64,000 nt of DNA from Spirometra erinaceieuropaei (GCA_902702965.1 CACRXP010001022.1:46704-110703), one strand, 5' to 3'. Shown: positions 43,180 through 53,014, numbered from the stretch's first letter. The notes: a model not told the origin generated them from the sequence alone. Made by a program: numbers and translations.

Positions 43180-43970
43180 CTCCGGACTGAGTCACAAGGG
43201 ATAACACGACAATCCTCTCCTGTTACCTGATCGGTGACTGTCCTCCCATTACAGAGTTCGTTGAGGTGGGATGAGGTCTAATAAAAATAGAGCCTAGTCT
43301 AGGGCCACGTCATTTATACCCAACCATTAGCTTGCATATATCTGTCTATGCGACTGGTGTCTCTTTGCCAGCTTCATTGGTCCCTGCAGATAAAAATTTT
43401 TCCCGGTCTGACACGAAATATGGCACAGAGTCACTTGAAACACTGGAGTGGAACCTTGCATAAAATTGATCGTGGTGTTCTTTGATCTATATGTAAATAT
43501 ATGAAACAAAAGTCGAATTTGCGCGGAATGCTTGCTTTAATGCATAAAATACACCGTTGGAAGATGGATTGGAGGGAGTGCGCATATCTGCGCCCTACTT
43601 TATTACATAATAAGGATTGGTAGAAAGAGCATCAGTTAGGTGGCACTGTTGAAAAGTCAGTTTTATTTTATATACCGAGTGGGACACAACATCTTCGATG
43701 TATAAAATTGTAAATTTAATTTTTTGAGACAAGAATCAGAGTATTATTTTTAGATGTCATCCGCAGTTTCTATAACCTAGCTTGCGAAAATGAAATATTC
43801 CAGGCATGTTATATGCATTTTATGCTTCCTTAGTCATCCCTTTCTGGATAGTGTCACTCAAGTATGTAGCGAGCCTTGAACATATGCATAACAGAAATGG
43901 GGGTTCAACATTTGCATGAATCGTTGGAGATGTTCGACATCCAAATGTTCCACGTCAAAGACTGTTTTAA
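43180..43970. other. No recognisable gene
   Basis: AT-rich, with only frames of up to about 60 codons. Confidence 0.4.
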
Positions 43971-43974
43971 AAGC

Positions 43975-44425
43975 ATCACCTGACAGCTCGACCGTCAGTC
44001 CTGACGACATCCACCTTGTGCTACACAGCAAGGTGCAGCAGGCACGGAGACTTGCGCGTGATTCGGCTTCTATTGATAGTAGACTTGCGCAGCATCTACC
44101 GCACTCTCTCCTCCGCATTCCCCACCTGTGCCAGGCGTCAAGACAAGAGGCGGGGGAGGACGCAGATGGTTGGCATGGCCGGACACGCACCTAGGCCTGC
44201 CACTACACCCCCAAGTCTACAACATACACCTGCCCAGAATTTTTCACCCCCAACAACAACAACAACAACAACGCCCCAACAGGGGTCATAAGAACAAGGA
44301 TGACTGGGCAGCCATGCCCACCACCTGTATACCCAGCGGGAGCGTAAGCGCATCTGCCGGAAGGGAACCAGGTGTCAGGGAACTGCCAGCGCATACCAGG
44401 CTGCGAGGGTCGCGCCTCTGATACA
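43975..44425 (-). repeat. Rep-A copy 9 (near complete)
   Basis: The minus strand runs from GCGCTGGCAGTTCCCTGACA through (GTT)n (44257-44272), GTGCGTGTCCGGCCATGCCA and GCGGTAGATGCTGCGCAAGT to the hairpins CGTCA-GGAC-TGACG and TGACGGT-CGA-GCTGTCA. It is fused to the 3' side of the truncated LINE reverse transcriptase, so the long minus-strand frame 44203-45039 is a LINE/Rep-A chimera and not one protein. Confidence 0.8.
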
Positions 44426-45190
44426 GTTCCGCTGTCTGTGACGCGCTCCATCATGCCGTCGTGGAGTTGACGCACCATCTGAATGAATCGTTCGGGACAG
44501 CCGAATCTCTGCGTGATCATCCACCGTCCATCACGATTCACCGTGTCGAAGGCTTTCGTCAGATCCACGAAGGTAAAGTACACGTGGATACGCATCTCCT
44601 GGCACTTCGCCTGAAGTTGACGGGCGGCGAAGATCATGTCCGTTCTCCCACGATGATGGCAGATCATACGTTGGCCGGAATCAACAATATGCACGAGAAT
44701 AGCGATGATTGTGTCCGTGGTCCCACGATGAGGACGGAAGCCGCACTGGCTTTCCGGCAGAAGACCCTGTTTTAGGCGGTTGTTCAGACGGTTGAGAGAG
44801 GATGCGATCAAAGAGTTTCCCGGCGATGTTCGGCAAGGAGATACCGCAGTGGTTGTCGCAGATTTGGCAGTTTGCTTTCCGCTCATATAGATGCACGATT
44901 GTGGTGTCCTTGAAATCCCGCGGGACACCTCCTGGACGTAAAAAATCCCGAAAGAGCGCCGCCATATTGTCCATAAGTTGGGGGCCACCGTGTTTGTAGA
45001 TCTCAGCAGGGATCGCGTCCGATCAGGGCGCTTTCCCACTGAAGAGTTCCTGCACGGTTCTGATAGTTTCGTGTACAGAGGGCGGGAGGCCGAGGTCGAC
45101 GTTGGTCTCCACTTGAGGCAGGCGGACGATAGCCGTATCGAAGATGGCGGAGGGGCAGTTGAGGAAACCTCGGAAGTGCTTTGCTCATCA
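44425..45190 (-). pseudogene. RTE-like reverse transcriptase, truncated before the catalytic FADD
   Basis: Minus-strand blocks: RGISRTPQSCIYMSGKQT or in another frame FKDTTIVHLYERKANCQICD, NHCGISLPNIAGKLFDRILS, LLPESQCGFRPHRGTTDTI, FTFVDLTKAFDTVNRDGRWM (motif A), QLHDGMMERVTDSGTVSEA. Motifs B to E are missing. Between FRPHRG and RGRTDMIFAARQLQ there is an extra segment of about 25 codons bounded by near-identical words (GTCCGT...TCCCACGATGA at 44638 and 44713), which looks like an in-frame duplication. Frameshift near 44830. Confidence 0.85.
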
Positions 45191-45618
45191 CCGTAAAATT
45201 CGTGTCTTCTCGGGGAGTATGGTACTGCCGTTGACGCTAAGAAGAGGTGCAGTGCCTTCGGTTGGCGGACCGTAGACAGCTTTGATCTCGGAGAAGAAAT
45301 TCTTCCATTCGTTGAGATCTGCGTAACCTTGGATCTCCTCGGCCATTGCGAGCCGTCCAGGCGTCCTGCATTTCCCGCAGCCGCTGTTGCACAATGTGGC
45401 GACCACGGTAGGATACTGCTTTGTTGTCGTTAGTGGGACGACTGACGTAGGCTTTGTGCAGTCGATTCTTCTCGGCGAGCAGGTTGTTGATGGCGGCATC
45501 GCTGTCATCGAACCAGTCCTGGTGTTGCCGACTTGCGCAACCGAGGACAGACGGGACCGTCGACTGGACTGTGTCCCGCACTTGACACCATCCGTTCGCC
45601 ACGGAGGCGTTCTCGTCA

Positions 45619-45683
<65 letters not shown>

Positions 45684-45827
45684 AGTGACTGGAAGGTTGT
45701 CTAGCCGTTGAGCTAGCTCATTGTTGAAGTGGAGCTGGTGAGGATGCAAGGGCAACAAGTCAGTATTCAACTTACCTCGGGATCGCTTACCTTGAGGTCT
45801 CCTGCAAGGCTCTAGGCGAATCCGCAT
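45188..45827 (-). pseudogene. RTE-like LINE linker region with poly-alanine expansion
   Basis: This is the segment between endonuclease and reverse transcriptase: GKLNTDLLPLHPHQLHFNNE, LAQRLDNLPVT, a run of about 22 Ala, DENASVANGWCQVRDTVQST, QHQDWFDDSDAAINNLLAEK, then after a frameshift near 45350 AEEIQGYADLNEWKNFFSEI, KAVYGPPTEGTAPLLSVNGS. Apart from that shift the frame is long and open, suggesting a relatively recent copy. Confidence 0.8.
45621..45683. repeat. (GGC)21 microsatellite within a LINE frame
   Basis: Perfect GGC repeat of 63 bases on the plus strand, read as alanine codons (GCC) in the antisense LINE frame. Confidence 0.97.
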
Positions 45828-45849
45828 CTCGGAGATGACGAGGCGATGG

Positions 45850-46078
45850 TCGGTTTACTCGTCGGCGCCCGGAATCGCCTTTGTCACCAGCACGTCCCGC
45901 CGGTCTTGCCTCCGCACGAGGACATAGTCCAGCAGGCGCCACTGGCGCGACCGAGGATGCATCCAGGTGGCCTTATCTCGCTCTGGCAGACAGAAGAAGG
46001 TTATTGACAGGATGAGGCGGTGTTTTGCGCAGGTTCGTAGAAGGAGCAGACCATTGTCATTGGAACCGTTGAGACCAT
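45850..46078 (-). pseudogene. RTE-like LINE endonuclease, C-terminal part
   Basis: Minus strand: GLNGSNDNGLLLLRTCAKHR, LILSITFFCLPERDKATWMH, PRSRQWRLLDYVLVRRQDRR, DVLVTKAIPGADE, then a stop replacing W, then TDHRLVISEMR. The DHRL histidine of the apurinic-endonuclease fold is retained, and RRxDxLDYV-type residues are recognisable. The N-terminal two thirds are missing. Confidence 0.8.
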
Positions 46079-46079
46079 G

Positions 46080-46474
46080 GGTCTGTACACAGACCGGAGG
46101 CCACCAGGAGGCGTCAGGTGATGAGACCAAAAGACCCACTGCCACGGCAAGAAACATCTGGAGTCGTTTACCGGATCTGGTGCAGTTTCGGACAAAGCAA
46201 CTACGTCGGAGAAACTGGAAGACTGCTCCGAACGCGAATTGCCGAACACGCGGCAGCGGTACGGAGAAATGACGCCAACTCTCAGGTCGCGGCCCATTCG
46301 ACGAGACCCGGCCATACATTCAAGTTAGATGAGGCCGAAATTCTCGCGAAAGGGGATAATCGCGTGAGCCGCGAGTTGCTTGAGTCATGGTTCACGGGAC
46401 CTCAGTCTATTAACGAGTGCAACGACATCCCCATTCAATATTCCGTGCTGAGGCATAGACTGGCCACTCGGTGA
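46080..46474 (+). pseudogene. Penelope-like GIY-YIG endonuclease, 5'-truncated with early stop
   Basis: SVHRPEATRRRQVMRPKDPL, GVVYRIWCSFGQSNYVGETG, RLLRTRIAEHAAAVRRNDAN, FKLDEAEILAKGDNRVSREL, LESWFTGPQSINECNDIPIQ, then a stop after HRLATR at 46474, about 50 residues earlier than the 30.4-kb copy. GIY/YIG halves, arginine and the SREL glutamate are present, so the core fold is intact. One cysteine of the CxC pair has become phenylalanine (WCSFG versus WCSCG). Confidence 0.85.
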
Positions 46475-46800
46475 GCGCGCAAGCCGGTGAGCCAGATGGT
46501 CGGGCAACCATCACGCCAGCATCCAACACGGGTGATGAGATGTCAGCAATTAACAACTTGCATGCCGGCCATCAAGCAATTAGCGCACCAGCGGGCAACA
46601 ATCCTTGATGAAGGGAGCACGGTTAATTGCTGTAGGTATGCGGTAGCATGGCGACCGCCTCCTATAAATACTGCGACTTCCTGTACACGAGCCACCCTTT
46701 TCTGCAACTGTCTCTGATTATGGATTTACGAGAGAATCCGAAACGTCAGGTGAATAAAGCCATTGTTCCAGCGATCGCTTCACCTGCGAGCAAACAAGGG
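46475..46800 (+). mobile_element. Penelope-type 3' region with TATA box and decayed hammerhead
   Basis: Contains CACCAGCGGGCAACAATCCT, TGATGAAGGGAGCACGG, GGTATGCGGTAGCATGGCGA, CCTATAAATACTGC (46661-46674) and a hammerhead at 46692-46765. There CTGATGA has become CTGATTA, while helix II and GAAACGTC are retained. The core change should abolish cleavage. Confidence 0.75.
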
Positions 46801-48100
46801 ACCTACTACAACCGTTACGTGGACCCAACGCTGGACACCCCTGCAATCTAAAAGCGTCACCCACAAATAAGGTCGCGAGTGTGTTCAACGCTCGTGTTGG
46901 TTAAGATCTCCGATCGAAGTGTATATTAACATAATATAAAGGTAATTTTGGAAAATTTTGCTACCATATAAGCAATTATGCTTCCGCTTAAGCAGTGGGT
47001 TTTTTTCGCAAGTGCTGCTTAGATATTTGGGTCATCTTGAGACTCCTTGGTGTGCATCCTCTTGGGGAAATTTCGAAGATCTCGTTCGCTGAAATTTACC
47101 CCACACCAAATTCCTGTTTGAAGGCGCCAAAAGACTGGTTTCGAGTACGGAGTGTTAATCTTGTTTTCCGAGAAAAATACGAAAACTCAAAGCCTCCTTC
47201 TACTCTTGGTCAAAAATACCTGCCGGAAACCGGAACGGCCTCGTCGGGGGGGGGGGAGGAGGGGTGAACAGAAGAATTTTTTGTTATTGACTGTCGACGT
47301 CAGTTAGGCTAAGAAAATTCAGCGTGCTTTCAACTGGAAAATAGTATTAGGTGAGGTTAAGAACCAACTAGCTGGTGGTAAAATCCACAGTCAGTTTGTA
47401 AGCAAAAGGTTGGTGACTTTTGACTAAACGTATTTTAAGCTACTCGGGTGAATTTCATTCGAAAATGGCCCTAACATAACGAGGTCATTTTTTACTGACT
47501 TTCGACTCAAAAACTTCGCCGGTGTACACGTCTGGGCAAATAAAGCACTTTGTCAACGAAATGTCGTGGCTAGGACATACCCACTTATTTAAGGGGACGA
47601 ACTACTAACCCGTGCATGGGTAGCGGTACGAATTAATCCAAGCCGTCGTTTGTGAATAGGGCCAAAAGATCTGCCATGCCGACACGGAGGGCTTGAACAC
47701 TTCATCCGGGACGAAAGTGCGAAGTATTTGCTTAGGCGTCGAATCGATAGCGCACTGAGCAGACCCACTTGCACGGCGTACGCATCGCGTACCCTTGAAA
47801 TGACTCATTTCACGTAGTCGTGGCATGTCCTTATCGATCGACACGATTACCTCCATGCTTCCTCTAGAGTGCGACCGGTGCTTGAATCGTTCAGCCAGTA
47901 ATCTGCCGACCTTCCCATGTTCATTGAATGCAGGAGCTCTGACAAGGACATGTGAATGAGAAGACCGTTCATAAATGGATAAGGTGAAACAAGAAAGCTA
48001 CAGATTATGATCAACCTCGAGAAAACGGACGCCGAAAATAACAAATAAAGGAGGATATGGGTTGTTTACCGGAACAACGGAGGCCAGTTAGTTTGCTTGG
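46800..48100. other. No recognisable gene
   Basis: A 10-G run near 47247. The frame at 47605-47856 (minus, 83 codons) has no motif. Confidence 0.4.
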
Positions 48101-48400
48101 CGACCTGTGGTGCAGAAACTCCGTCGGTTTTCAGCATCGATACGCACATTGAGACATCGTTTGAACGAAAGGGGTGTACGATCAGGGCGTGCCGTTTGGG
48201 TTCGACCTAGGAAAGAGATTTGTGGAAGACGAAGGTTTGAATGCGCAATGACTCGACTCATTTGGCTTCAGTCGATGTGGTGTCGAAGTATTTGGACTGA
48301 CGATGCTGAGATGGAAGCGTGCGTGTCGGGTGGGGACAAACATCAGTTCGTCTGCAATTTACTTACTTCACCTTTTCGTCCGGACTCATAAGAATTACGT
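48100..48400 (+). pseudogene. Possible Tc1-like transposase remnant
   Basis: The frame at 48107-48391 reads IRTLRHRLNERGVRSGRAVW, then LIWLQSMWCRSIWTDDAEME and ACVSGGDKH. This follows the order of Tc1-type transposases: a helix-turn-helix with R.L.E.G...R..V, then H..W....W..V.WTDES.F. If so, the catalytic DE pair of the motif is TDDAE here. No flanking inverted repeats were found. The resemblance is short. Confidence 0.35.
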
Positions 48401-48424
48401 TCATAGACTGGGTGTTGTCTAGCC

Positions 48425-48565
48425 AAACCGTCTCTACTGCCCTCATTACCCTCGCACATTCAGCCACCGCATAGGCTTGTTAGGTCACATGAGCATTCAT
48501 GAAAACCTGCGGTAGACAACCCCCGGCCATATCACACAATCACACATTCCTCCGCCGGCAACTGC
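48425..48565 (+). pseudogene. LINE-tail C2H2-like zinc finger remnant 1
   Basis: One frame reads LYCPHYPRTFSHRIGLLGHM SIHENLR: a C2H2-like finger whose second Cys is Tyr. It is homologous to 50545-50640. Fingers of the type CPHCPRTF.HR.GL.GH.R.H follow or accompany RTE-like LINEs in flatworms; here the finger is stranded without its LINE. Confidence 0.5.
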
Positions 48566-48744
48566 ACCACACAACGGTGTCAGCCATCACCGCACAACGC
48601 AAGGACTCAATTGCCACCTGCCACGCATATGGGGATCGTGAGTTTCGGCTCCGTCACCATGCGGTTCCTCTGATCCATGTGTGATCTGAATCCAAGACTA
48701 TCACGGTGCGTCAAGTGTCGTAGCTTGGAAGGCTGCTGACTGAC

Positions 48745-48872
48745 AACCCAACTCAGTGCCAATAGAAGCGAAGAGACGAATCCCAGGATGTAGTCTTGAT
48801 GAAGGAGACACGATTGCCGGGACAAGAGCTTTAGTAGCCTAACGTTTCGAATTCCTGCTCGAACTCATCATC
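48745..48872 (-). mobile_element. Penelope-type terminal fragment with hammerhead remnant
   Basis: Minus strand: GATGATGAGTTCGAGCAGGA (first core base lost), ATTCGAAACGTTAGGCTAC, CTCTTGTCCCGGCAATCG, then AAGACTACATCCTGGGATTC. It is head to head with the next feature, sharing the helix I sequence between them. Confidence 0.65.
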
Positions 48873-48960
48873 TGCTGTTGTCTCTGATGATAGATTCGAG
48901 CAGGAATCCGAAACGTTAGGCTAATAAAGCTCTTGTCCCGGCGATCGTGTCTCCTTCTTC
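48872..48960 (+). ncRNA. Hammerhead ribozyme, core intact
   Basis: CTGATGA (48884-48890), helix II GATTC/GAATC with loop GAGCAG, GAAAC (48910-48914), GTT (48915-48917). GTT satisfies the NUH cleavage rule. Outer helix I: GCTGTTGTCT before the core against AGGCTAATAAAGC after it, only partly paired. Confidence 0.7.
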
Positions 48961-48964
48961 AAGC

Positions 48965-49565
48965 CCCAACTCAGTCCACGCAGTTTGTCCAGTTATGTGC
49001 ATTTGTGTGAAGTGGCAGACTGGTGGGCCAAGAGCCCGGCTGAAACGGTTCCCGCTTAATCTGACCCAGGGCACTCTCACGCATGTGAGATTTATGTGGC
49101 CCAACCCCCTTTGTGTGAAATCCTGGTGCTTTTGTGTGTGTGGGGGGGGGGTCAGGTCATGCACGTTGCGAACGCAGACAAGTTCACTGCACATGTCCAT
49201 TCCCCGCTCCAGTCAAATGACCGGCTCCGACAGTGGCTGAGGTATGGGCGTGGGAAGGGAGAATGAGGTCAACGACTCAGCTCATTTTCCTCCTTACTAT
49301 AAACAATCTGACGAGCCTGAAGCTATCACAATGTGCTAAAGGCCGTGGCTTGGAAGGTCGCCAACTGACGGGATAACCTGGACCTCGCAGTCGACCCGGC
49401 GTTGTGTGTGTGCTGCAGTTGTGGAGTGGCCGGCTGGTGGTCTGAGCGTCAGGCTGCAATGGCTCCTTCTTAGTGTGGCCCTTATGACACGCCCACTCCG
49501 TGGGACCCGAGCCGGGTGTGACAGCACGCCTAGGGACGGCTTCGGCCACACCAGCCTCTACCTTT
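48965..49565 (+). repeat. Rep-B, about 1.4 tandem units
   Basis: The word GTGGCAGACTGGTGGG (49011) recurs as GTGGCCGGCTGGTGG (49428), giving a period near 0.41 kb. In between: CCTGGTGCTTTTGTGTGTG, CAAATGACCGGCTCCGACAG, TTACTATAAACAATCTGACG, CTAAAGGCCGTGGCTTGG, AACTGACGGGATAACCTGG. Confidence 0.7.
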
Positions 49566-49584
49566 TTCGTTGGTTAAAATCCTA

Positions 49585-49860
49585 GTCATTTGGTGTGTGT
49601 ACTAGAGGGTGTGGAGTGGAGCGCCAGGGTGCGGGCTCGACTGCGCCCTCCCCCATCTCCAGTCCTCTTGACTCTGTCTTGACACAGAGCCAGGGTGGAA
49701 AGGAGGGGAGAGTGGGGTAGATGTTGCACAACTCTACTATCACTATAAACTAACTCACGTGCAAGTCACCGTGCCTGATTAACCTTAATATGGAGCGCAG
49801 GGTGGACATCGTCGGGAACGACGGTCGAAATGTCGTGTGTTTTACGGGCAGCGCTTCTCA
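49585..49860 (+). repeat. Rep-A copy 10 (3' half)
   Basis: GGTGTGGAGTGGAGCGCCAG, TCTCCAGTCCTCTTGACTCT, CACTATAAACTAACTCACGT and the hairpin CGTCG-GGAA-CGACG. Confidence 0.75.
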
Positions 49861-49944
49861 GTCTACGACTGACTGCTTACCCGGCCATTGAAAGGTGATG
49901 GCTCAGGCTAAGTGCTGGGCTGAATGTCACCCTTAAGGATTGTG

Positions 49945-50400
49945 AGTGTCTGTCATGCCATGATCAGGAAACCATGGTTCTCACCGCCTGGTGTGCGCTG
50001 GCAATTCTCTGGCATCTGGCTCCCCCTCGGCAGATGCACTTGCGTTCGCGCTGGGTATACATTTCATATGCATGGCTGCCCAATCATCCACGTTTCTGTT
50101 GTTGTTGTTGTTGTTGTTGGTAAAAACACGATCAAATATTTTTTGCGGACCAGGGGGTGTGATCGTACGCCTAGGTGCGGGTCCGGTAGTGCCAGTCACC
50201 TGCGCCCTCTCTGGCCTCCGGTCTCCTTGGCTATGTCTTGACATCCGACCCAGATGGGGGGGGGGAGGAGGAGGGAGTGTGGTAGATGCTGCGCAAGTCT
50301 ACTCTCACTGTGAACGAATTCACATGCAAGTCATCGTGCCTGCTATCAGCTTGCTGTCGAGCATACAGTGGACACCGACGGTTGCGACAGTCGAACTATC
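49945..50400 (+). repeat. Rep-A copy 11 (near complete)
   Basis: TGTCATGCCATGATCAGGAA, GTGCGCTGGCAATTCTCTGG, (GTT)7 at 50098-50119, GACCAGGGGGTGTGATCGTA, GTGTGGTAGATGCTGCGCAA, GAATTCACATGCAAGTCATC. At the 3' end the second hairpin survives with one mismatch (GACAGT-CGA-ACTATC). Confidence 0.75.
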
Positions 50401-50544
50401 ATCTGGCAAATCGCCCCAATGCAATGTCTGGTAGGGACAACAACGTTATCTATACCTGCCCGAGAAACGAAGGAGATACTTGAGACTCTACATTTGATTT
50501 GCGCTGGTTCTGTGGCTTGTATTGCGGTGAATATCGTCCCGATT

Positions 50545-50765
50545 TTCAGCACAGATGGGGGCACACCGACGCCATCGCCTCAACTGCCCGCATCATCCTC
50601 GCGTATTCAGTCATCGCATGGCTCTCTTCGGCCACACGCACCTCCACGGAAACCTGCAGCTAATTCCCGCAGATATGACGGCATCACCACACATTCCGCC
50701 ATCGACACATGCACCACACATACACACGCCTCCAACACCAAACATCGCTGGCAGCCTTCACGTAG
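50545..50765 (+). pseudogene. LINE-tail C2H2-like zinc finger remnant 2
   Basis: The frame starting at 50555 reads AHRRHRLNCPHHPRVFSHRM, ALFGHTHLHGNLQ, then a Thr/Pro/His-rich spacer (ASPHIPPSTHAPHIHTPPTP). The finger has one Cys replaced by His. The same arrangement is at 48.4 kb. It ends at a SINE. Confidence 0.5.
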
Positions 50766-50783
50766 ATGGAAAGCATGTTGGCA

Positions 50784-51195
50784 TTACCGACGGAGACAAG
50801 GGAGACTGGAATGGCCATTTCTGGCTTATTGGCCGTCGTCAGCCAGTCATACCCAACCCCGAAGTGTGGAACACCCGAGGCTCGAACTCGCGACCTGTCA
50901 GTTAGAAGTCCACATCTCAAAGCAGTGGGCCACGAGCCCGTTGCCCTGTCGGTTTCGATCGGGAATATACAATGGTAGGGGGTGCTCACTGATCGTTATT
51001 ACGGAACTCAATCGTTCAGTTGTGCCTTACGGGCTCTCTCTCTCGAGCCCAACCCGCAACCGGTAATGCCATTCTGCCTATATATCATGCGCCGCTTTTG
51101 TGCGGCTATTAGTTGGGCTCGAGAGAGAGAGAGAGAGCCCATAAGGCACAACGGAACGAGTGAGTTCCGTAGGAACGATCGGTGAGCGCCCCCAA
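50784..51195 (-). mobile_element. tRNA-derived SINE S12 plus complete foldback partner
   Basis: 50784-50975 (minus): head GGGCTCGTGGCCCACTGCTT, GGTCGCGAGTTCGAGCCTCG (B box), body GGTTGGGTATGACTGGCTGA. 50980-51195 is a separate palindrome: GCTCACTGATCGTTATTACG ... GCTCTCTCTCTCGAGCCC pairs with GGGCTCGAGAGAGAGAGAGA ... GTTCCGTAGGAACGATCGGT. Confidence 0.8.
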
Positions 51196-51274
51196 CCATT
51201 GGAAAGCTTTTTTCTTCGACTCCGTTCCCTTATATGGCTCCTCTGCTACTTGTAACATCCTACCAGTCTACCCC

Positions 51275-51807
51275 CTTGCGAATGTGTGTGGGGGCAAACG
51301 GCCTGTTCTCAGCTCTGTCAGCCACCTTTCAATTGCAGCCGACCGACTCGGACAGCTGACTGGCCCGCGGGGCAGAGAAGAATTAGCCAGGCAAACTCTC
51401 AGCTCATAATTCCTCATTATAAACAGTCTGACGCGCCCGGGATTATCACGGCACGCTAACATCCATGGCTTAGAGGGCTGCAAACGGACGGGATAAATCG
51501 GACCTCACAGTCAGCCAAGTGCGTATTTGAGTGTTGAGTGGCCGGCTGGTGGACTTAGAGCCAGACTGCAATGGCACCGTCTTAGTGGCACACACGTGGA
51601 ACCCGAGCGGTTTACGCCTTATGTGTGCAATCCTGGTGTATGGGTGTGTCTGGGGGACTAGATTACACATTTGGCATGCGCGGACGAGGTCGCTGACTGT
51701 GTCATCTACTGGGCTTAGTCCCCGCACCAGACAACTGACCAGATAGGATAGTGAACTGAGATTGGGAAGAGAGAGTAGAGTTGACGGTCTCCGCGAATAT
51801 TCCTCAC
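51275..51807 (+). repeat. Rep-B, about 1.3 units, left of M9
   Basis: TTCCTCATTATAAACAGTCT (51408), GGCTGCAAACGGACGGGATA, GTGGCCGGCTGGTGGACTTA (51538), CTGACCAGATAGGATAG, then TTCCTCAC interrupted by M9. The next unit continues at 52777. Confidence 0.7.
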
Positions 51808-52776
51808 TACAGTGCGTGACCGATCTCATGAAATGTTGGCCGAAATTCTGGAGTGCGTTTCCGATTAGGAAAGATTACTTAAGGGGGATTGTTATACTGA
51901 TTATCATGCAGCATAAGCCTATAACATTTCGGACTCGCCATGATGTCGGCTTTTGAATGCACTTTTTTCGGACCTCCTGCAGAAACCACACTCGGTATAA
52001 AATGACTACTTCCTATTGATTTTCGATGGTCTTAAATATATTTTATAGAGAACATGCACAAAAATCTGCTTTCCTTTGCTCATTTGGTACAAAATCACAT
52101 TGCCTTCATATTTTATGCCCAAAAAGTGTATATTTTTGTTTTAGAAAAGTTTCCAAAGTCCCGAATAATTTCCAGCCTGATCTGCCATTGCATCAGAGCT
52201 CAGCAAATTCAGTCTACAAGGTGCATTCTTTCCGCGTAAGGAAAATCATATATTCCTCCATGCTTTTAAGACGATATCATATAGGGTTCATGAAATTTTG
52301 CAATGAATCCGGACTGTGTTGTACATTTCATGAGGAGCATTAGTATACGGACATATGCGGTCTTGCATGAATGGACATCGCACGGTCTTTAAAATCTCAT
52401 AATTAGAAACTTTTTTAAAAGCAAAATATACACTTTTTGGACATAAAATATGAAGACAATTTGGTTTTTTACCAAATGAGCAAACGAAAGCGGATTTTGT
52501 GCACGTTCTCTATAATATGTATTTGAGTTTATAAGACCATCGAAAATCAATAGGAAAAAATCCATGCTACGTATGTAGTCATTTTTTACCGAGTGTGCTT
52601 TCTTCAGGAGGTCATAAGTAAATGCATACAAAAGCTGACATCGTGGCGAGTCGAAAATTTTATAGGCTTATGCTGCATGATAATCAGTATAACAACCCCA
52701 CTTAAGTAATCCTTCCTTATCGGAAACGCACTCCAGAATTTTGGCCAAAATTTCATGAGATCGGTCACGCTCTGTA
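51808..52776. mobile_element. Palindromic MITE, copy M9 (969 bp, inside Rep-B)
   Basis: TACAGTGCGTGACCGATCTC ... GAGATCGGTCACGCTCTGTA. Excision rejoins TTCCTCACTA with CAGACAATTTGACATGCC, equivalent to the uninterrupted TTCCTCATTATAAACAGTCT at 51408. Confidence 0.9.
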
Positions 52777-53005
52777 CAGACAATTTGACATGCCTGGATC
52801 TTTCACAGTGCGCTAAAAGCCGTGGCTTAGGAGTTTGCCAACAGTCGGGATCATTTGGACCTCTTTGTCAGTCCGCTATGTGATCGTGTGTAGTGGCCAA
52901 CTGGTGGTAACAGTGGCTCCTTCCTAATCTGACCTCTATGGCACTCTCGCTCAGTGGGATCAGAGCCAATCTCCCACTCTTCTCTTGTGTAAAATCCTGA
53001 TCAGT
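52777..53005 (+). repeat. Rep-B, right of M9
   Basis: GTGCGCTAAAAGCCGTGGCT, CAACAGTCGGGATCATTTGG, GTGGCCAACTGGTGGTAACA, GGCTCCTTCCTAATCTGACC. Confidence 0.7.
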
Positions 53006-53014
53006 AAAATTTTT

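Larger units (their letters stand above)
44425..46078 (-). mobile_element. RTE-like non-LTR retrotransposon, antisense, truncated on both sides
   Basis: Reading the minus strand from 46078: end of the endonuclease, a linker with a poly-alanine tract, and reverse transcriptase up to the region before motif C. The 5' side is cut by the Penelope fragment at 46078-46080 and the 3' side passes into Rep-A at 44425. Several frameshifts. Confidence 0.85.

Noticed and set aside
44203..45039. 278-codon minus-strand frame as a single protein
   Set aside because: The C-terminal 90 residues are translated Rep-A, including a (GTT)n-encoded leucine run. Only the first part is LINE sequence, and it is frameshifted against the rest of the LINE.
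50368..51066. 232-codon plus-strand frame
   Set aside because: It runs through Rep-A, zinc-finger remnant, antisense SINE and foldback in one frame. This is chance openness across unrelated elements.
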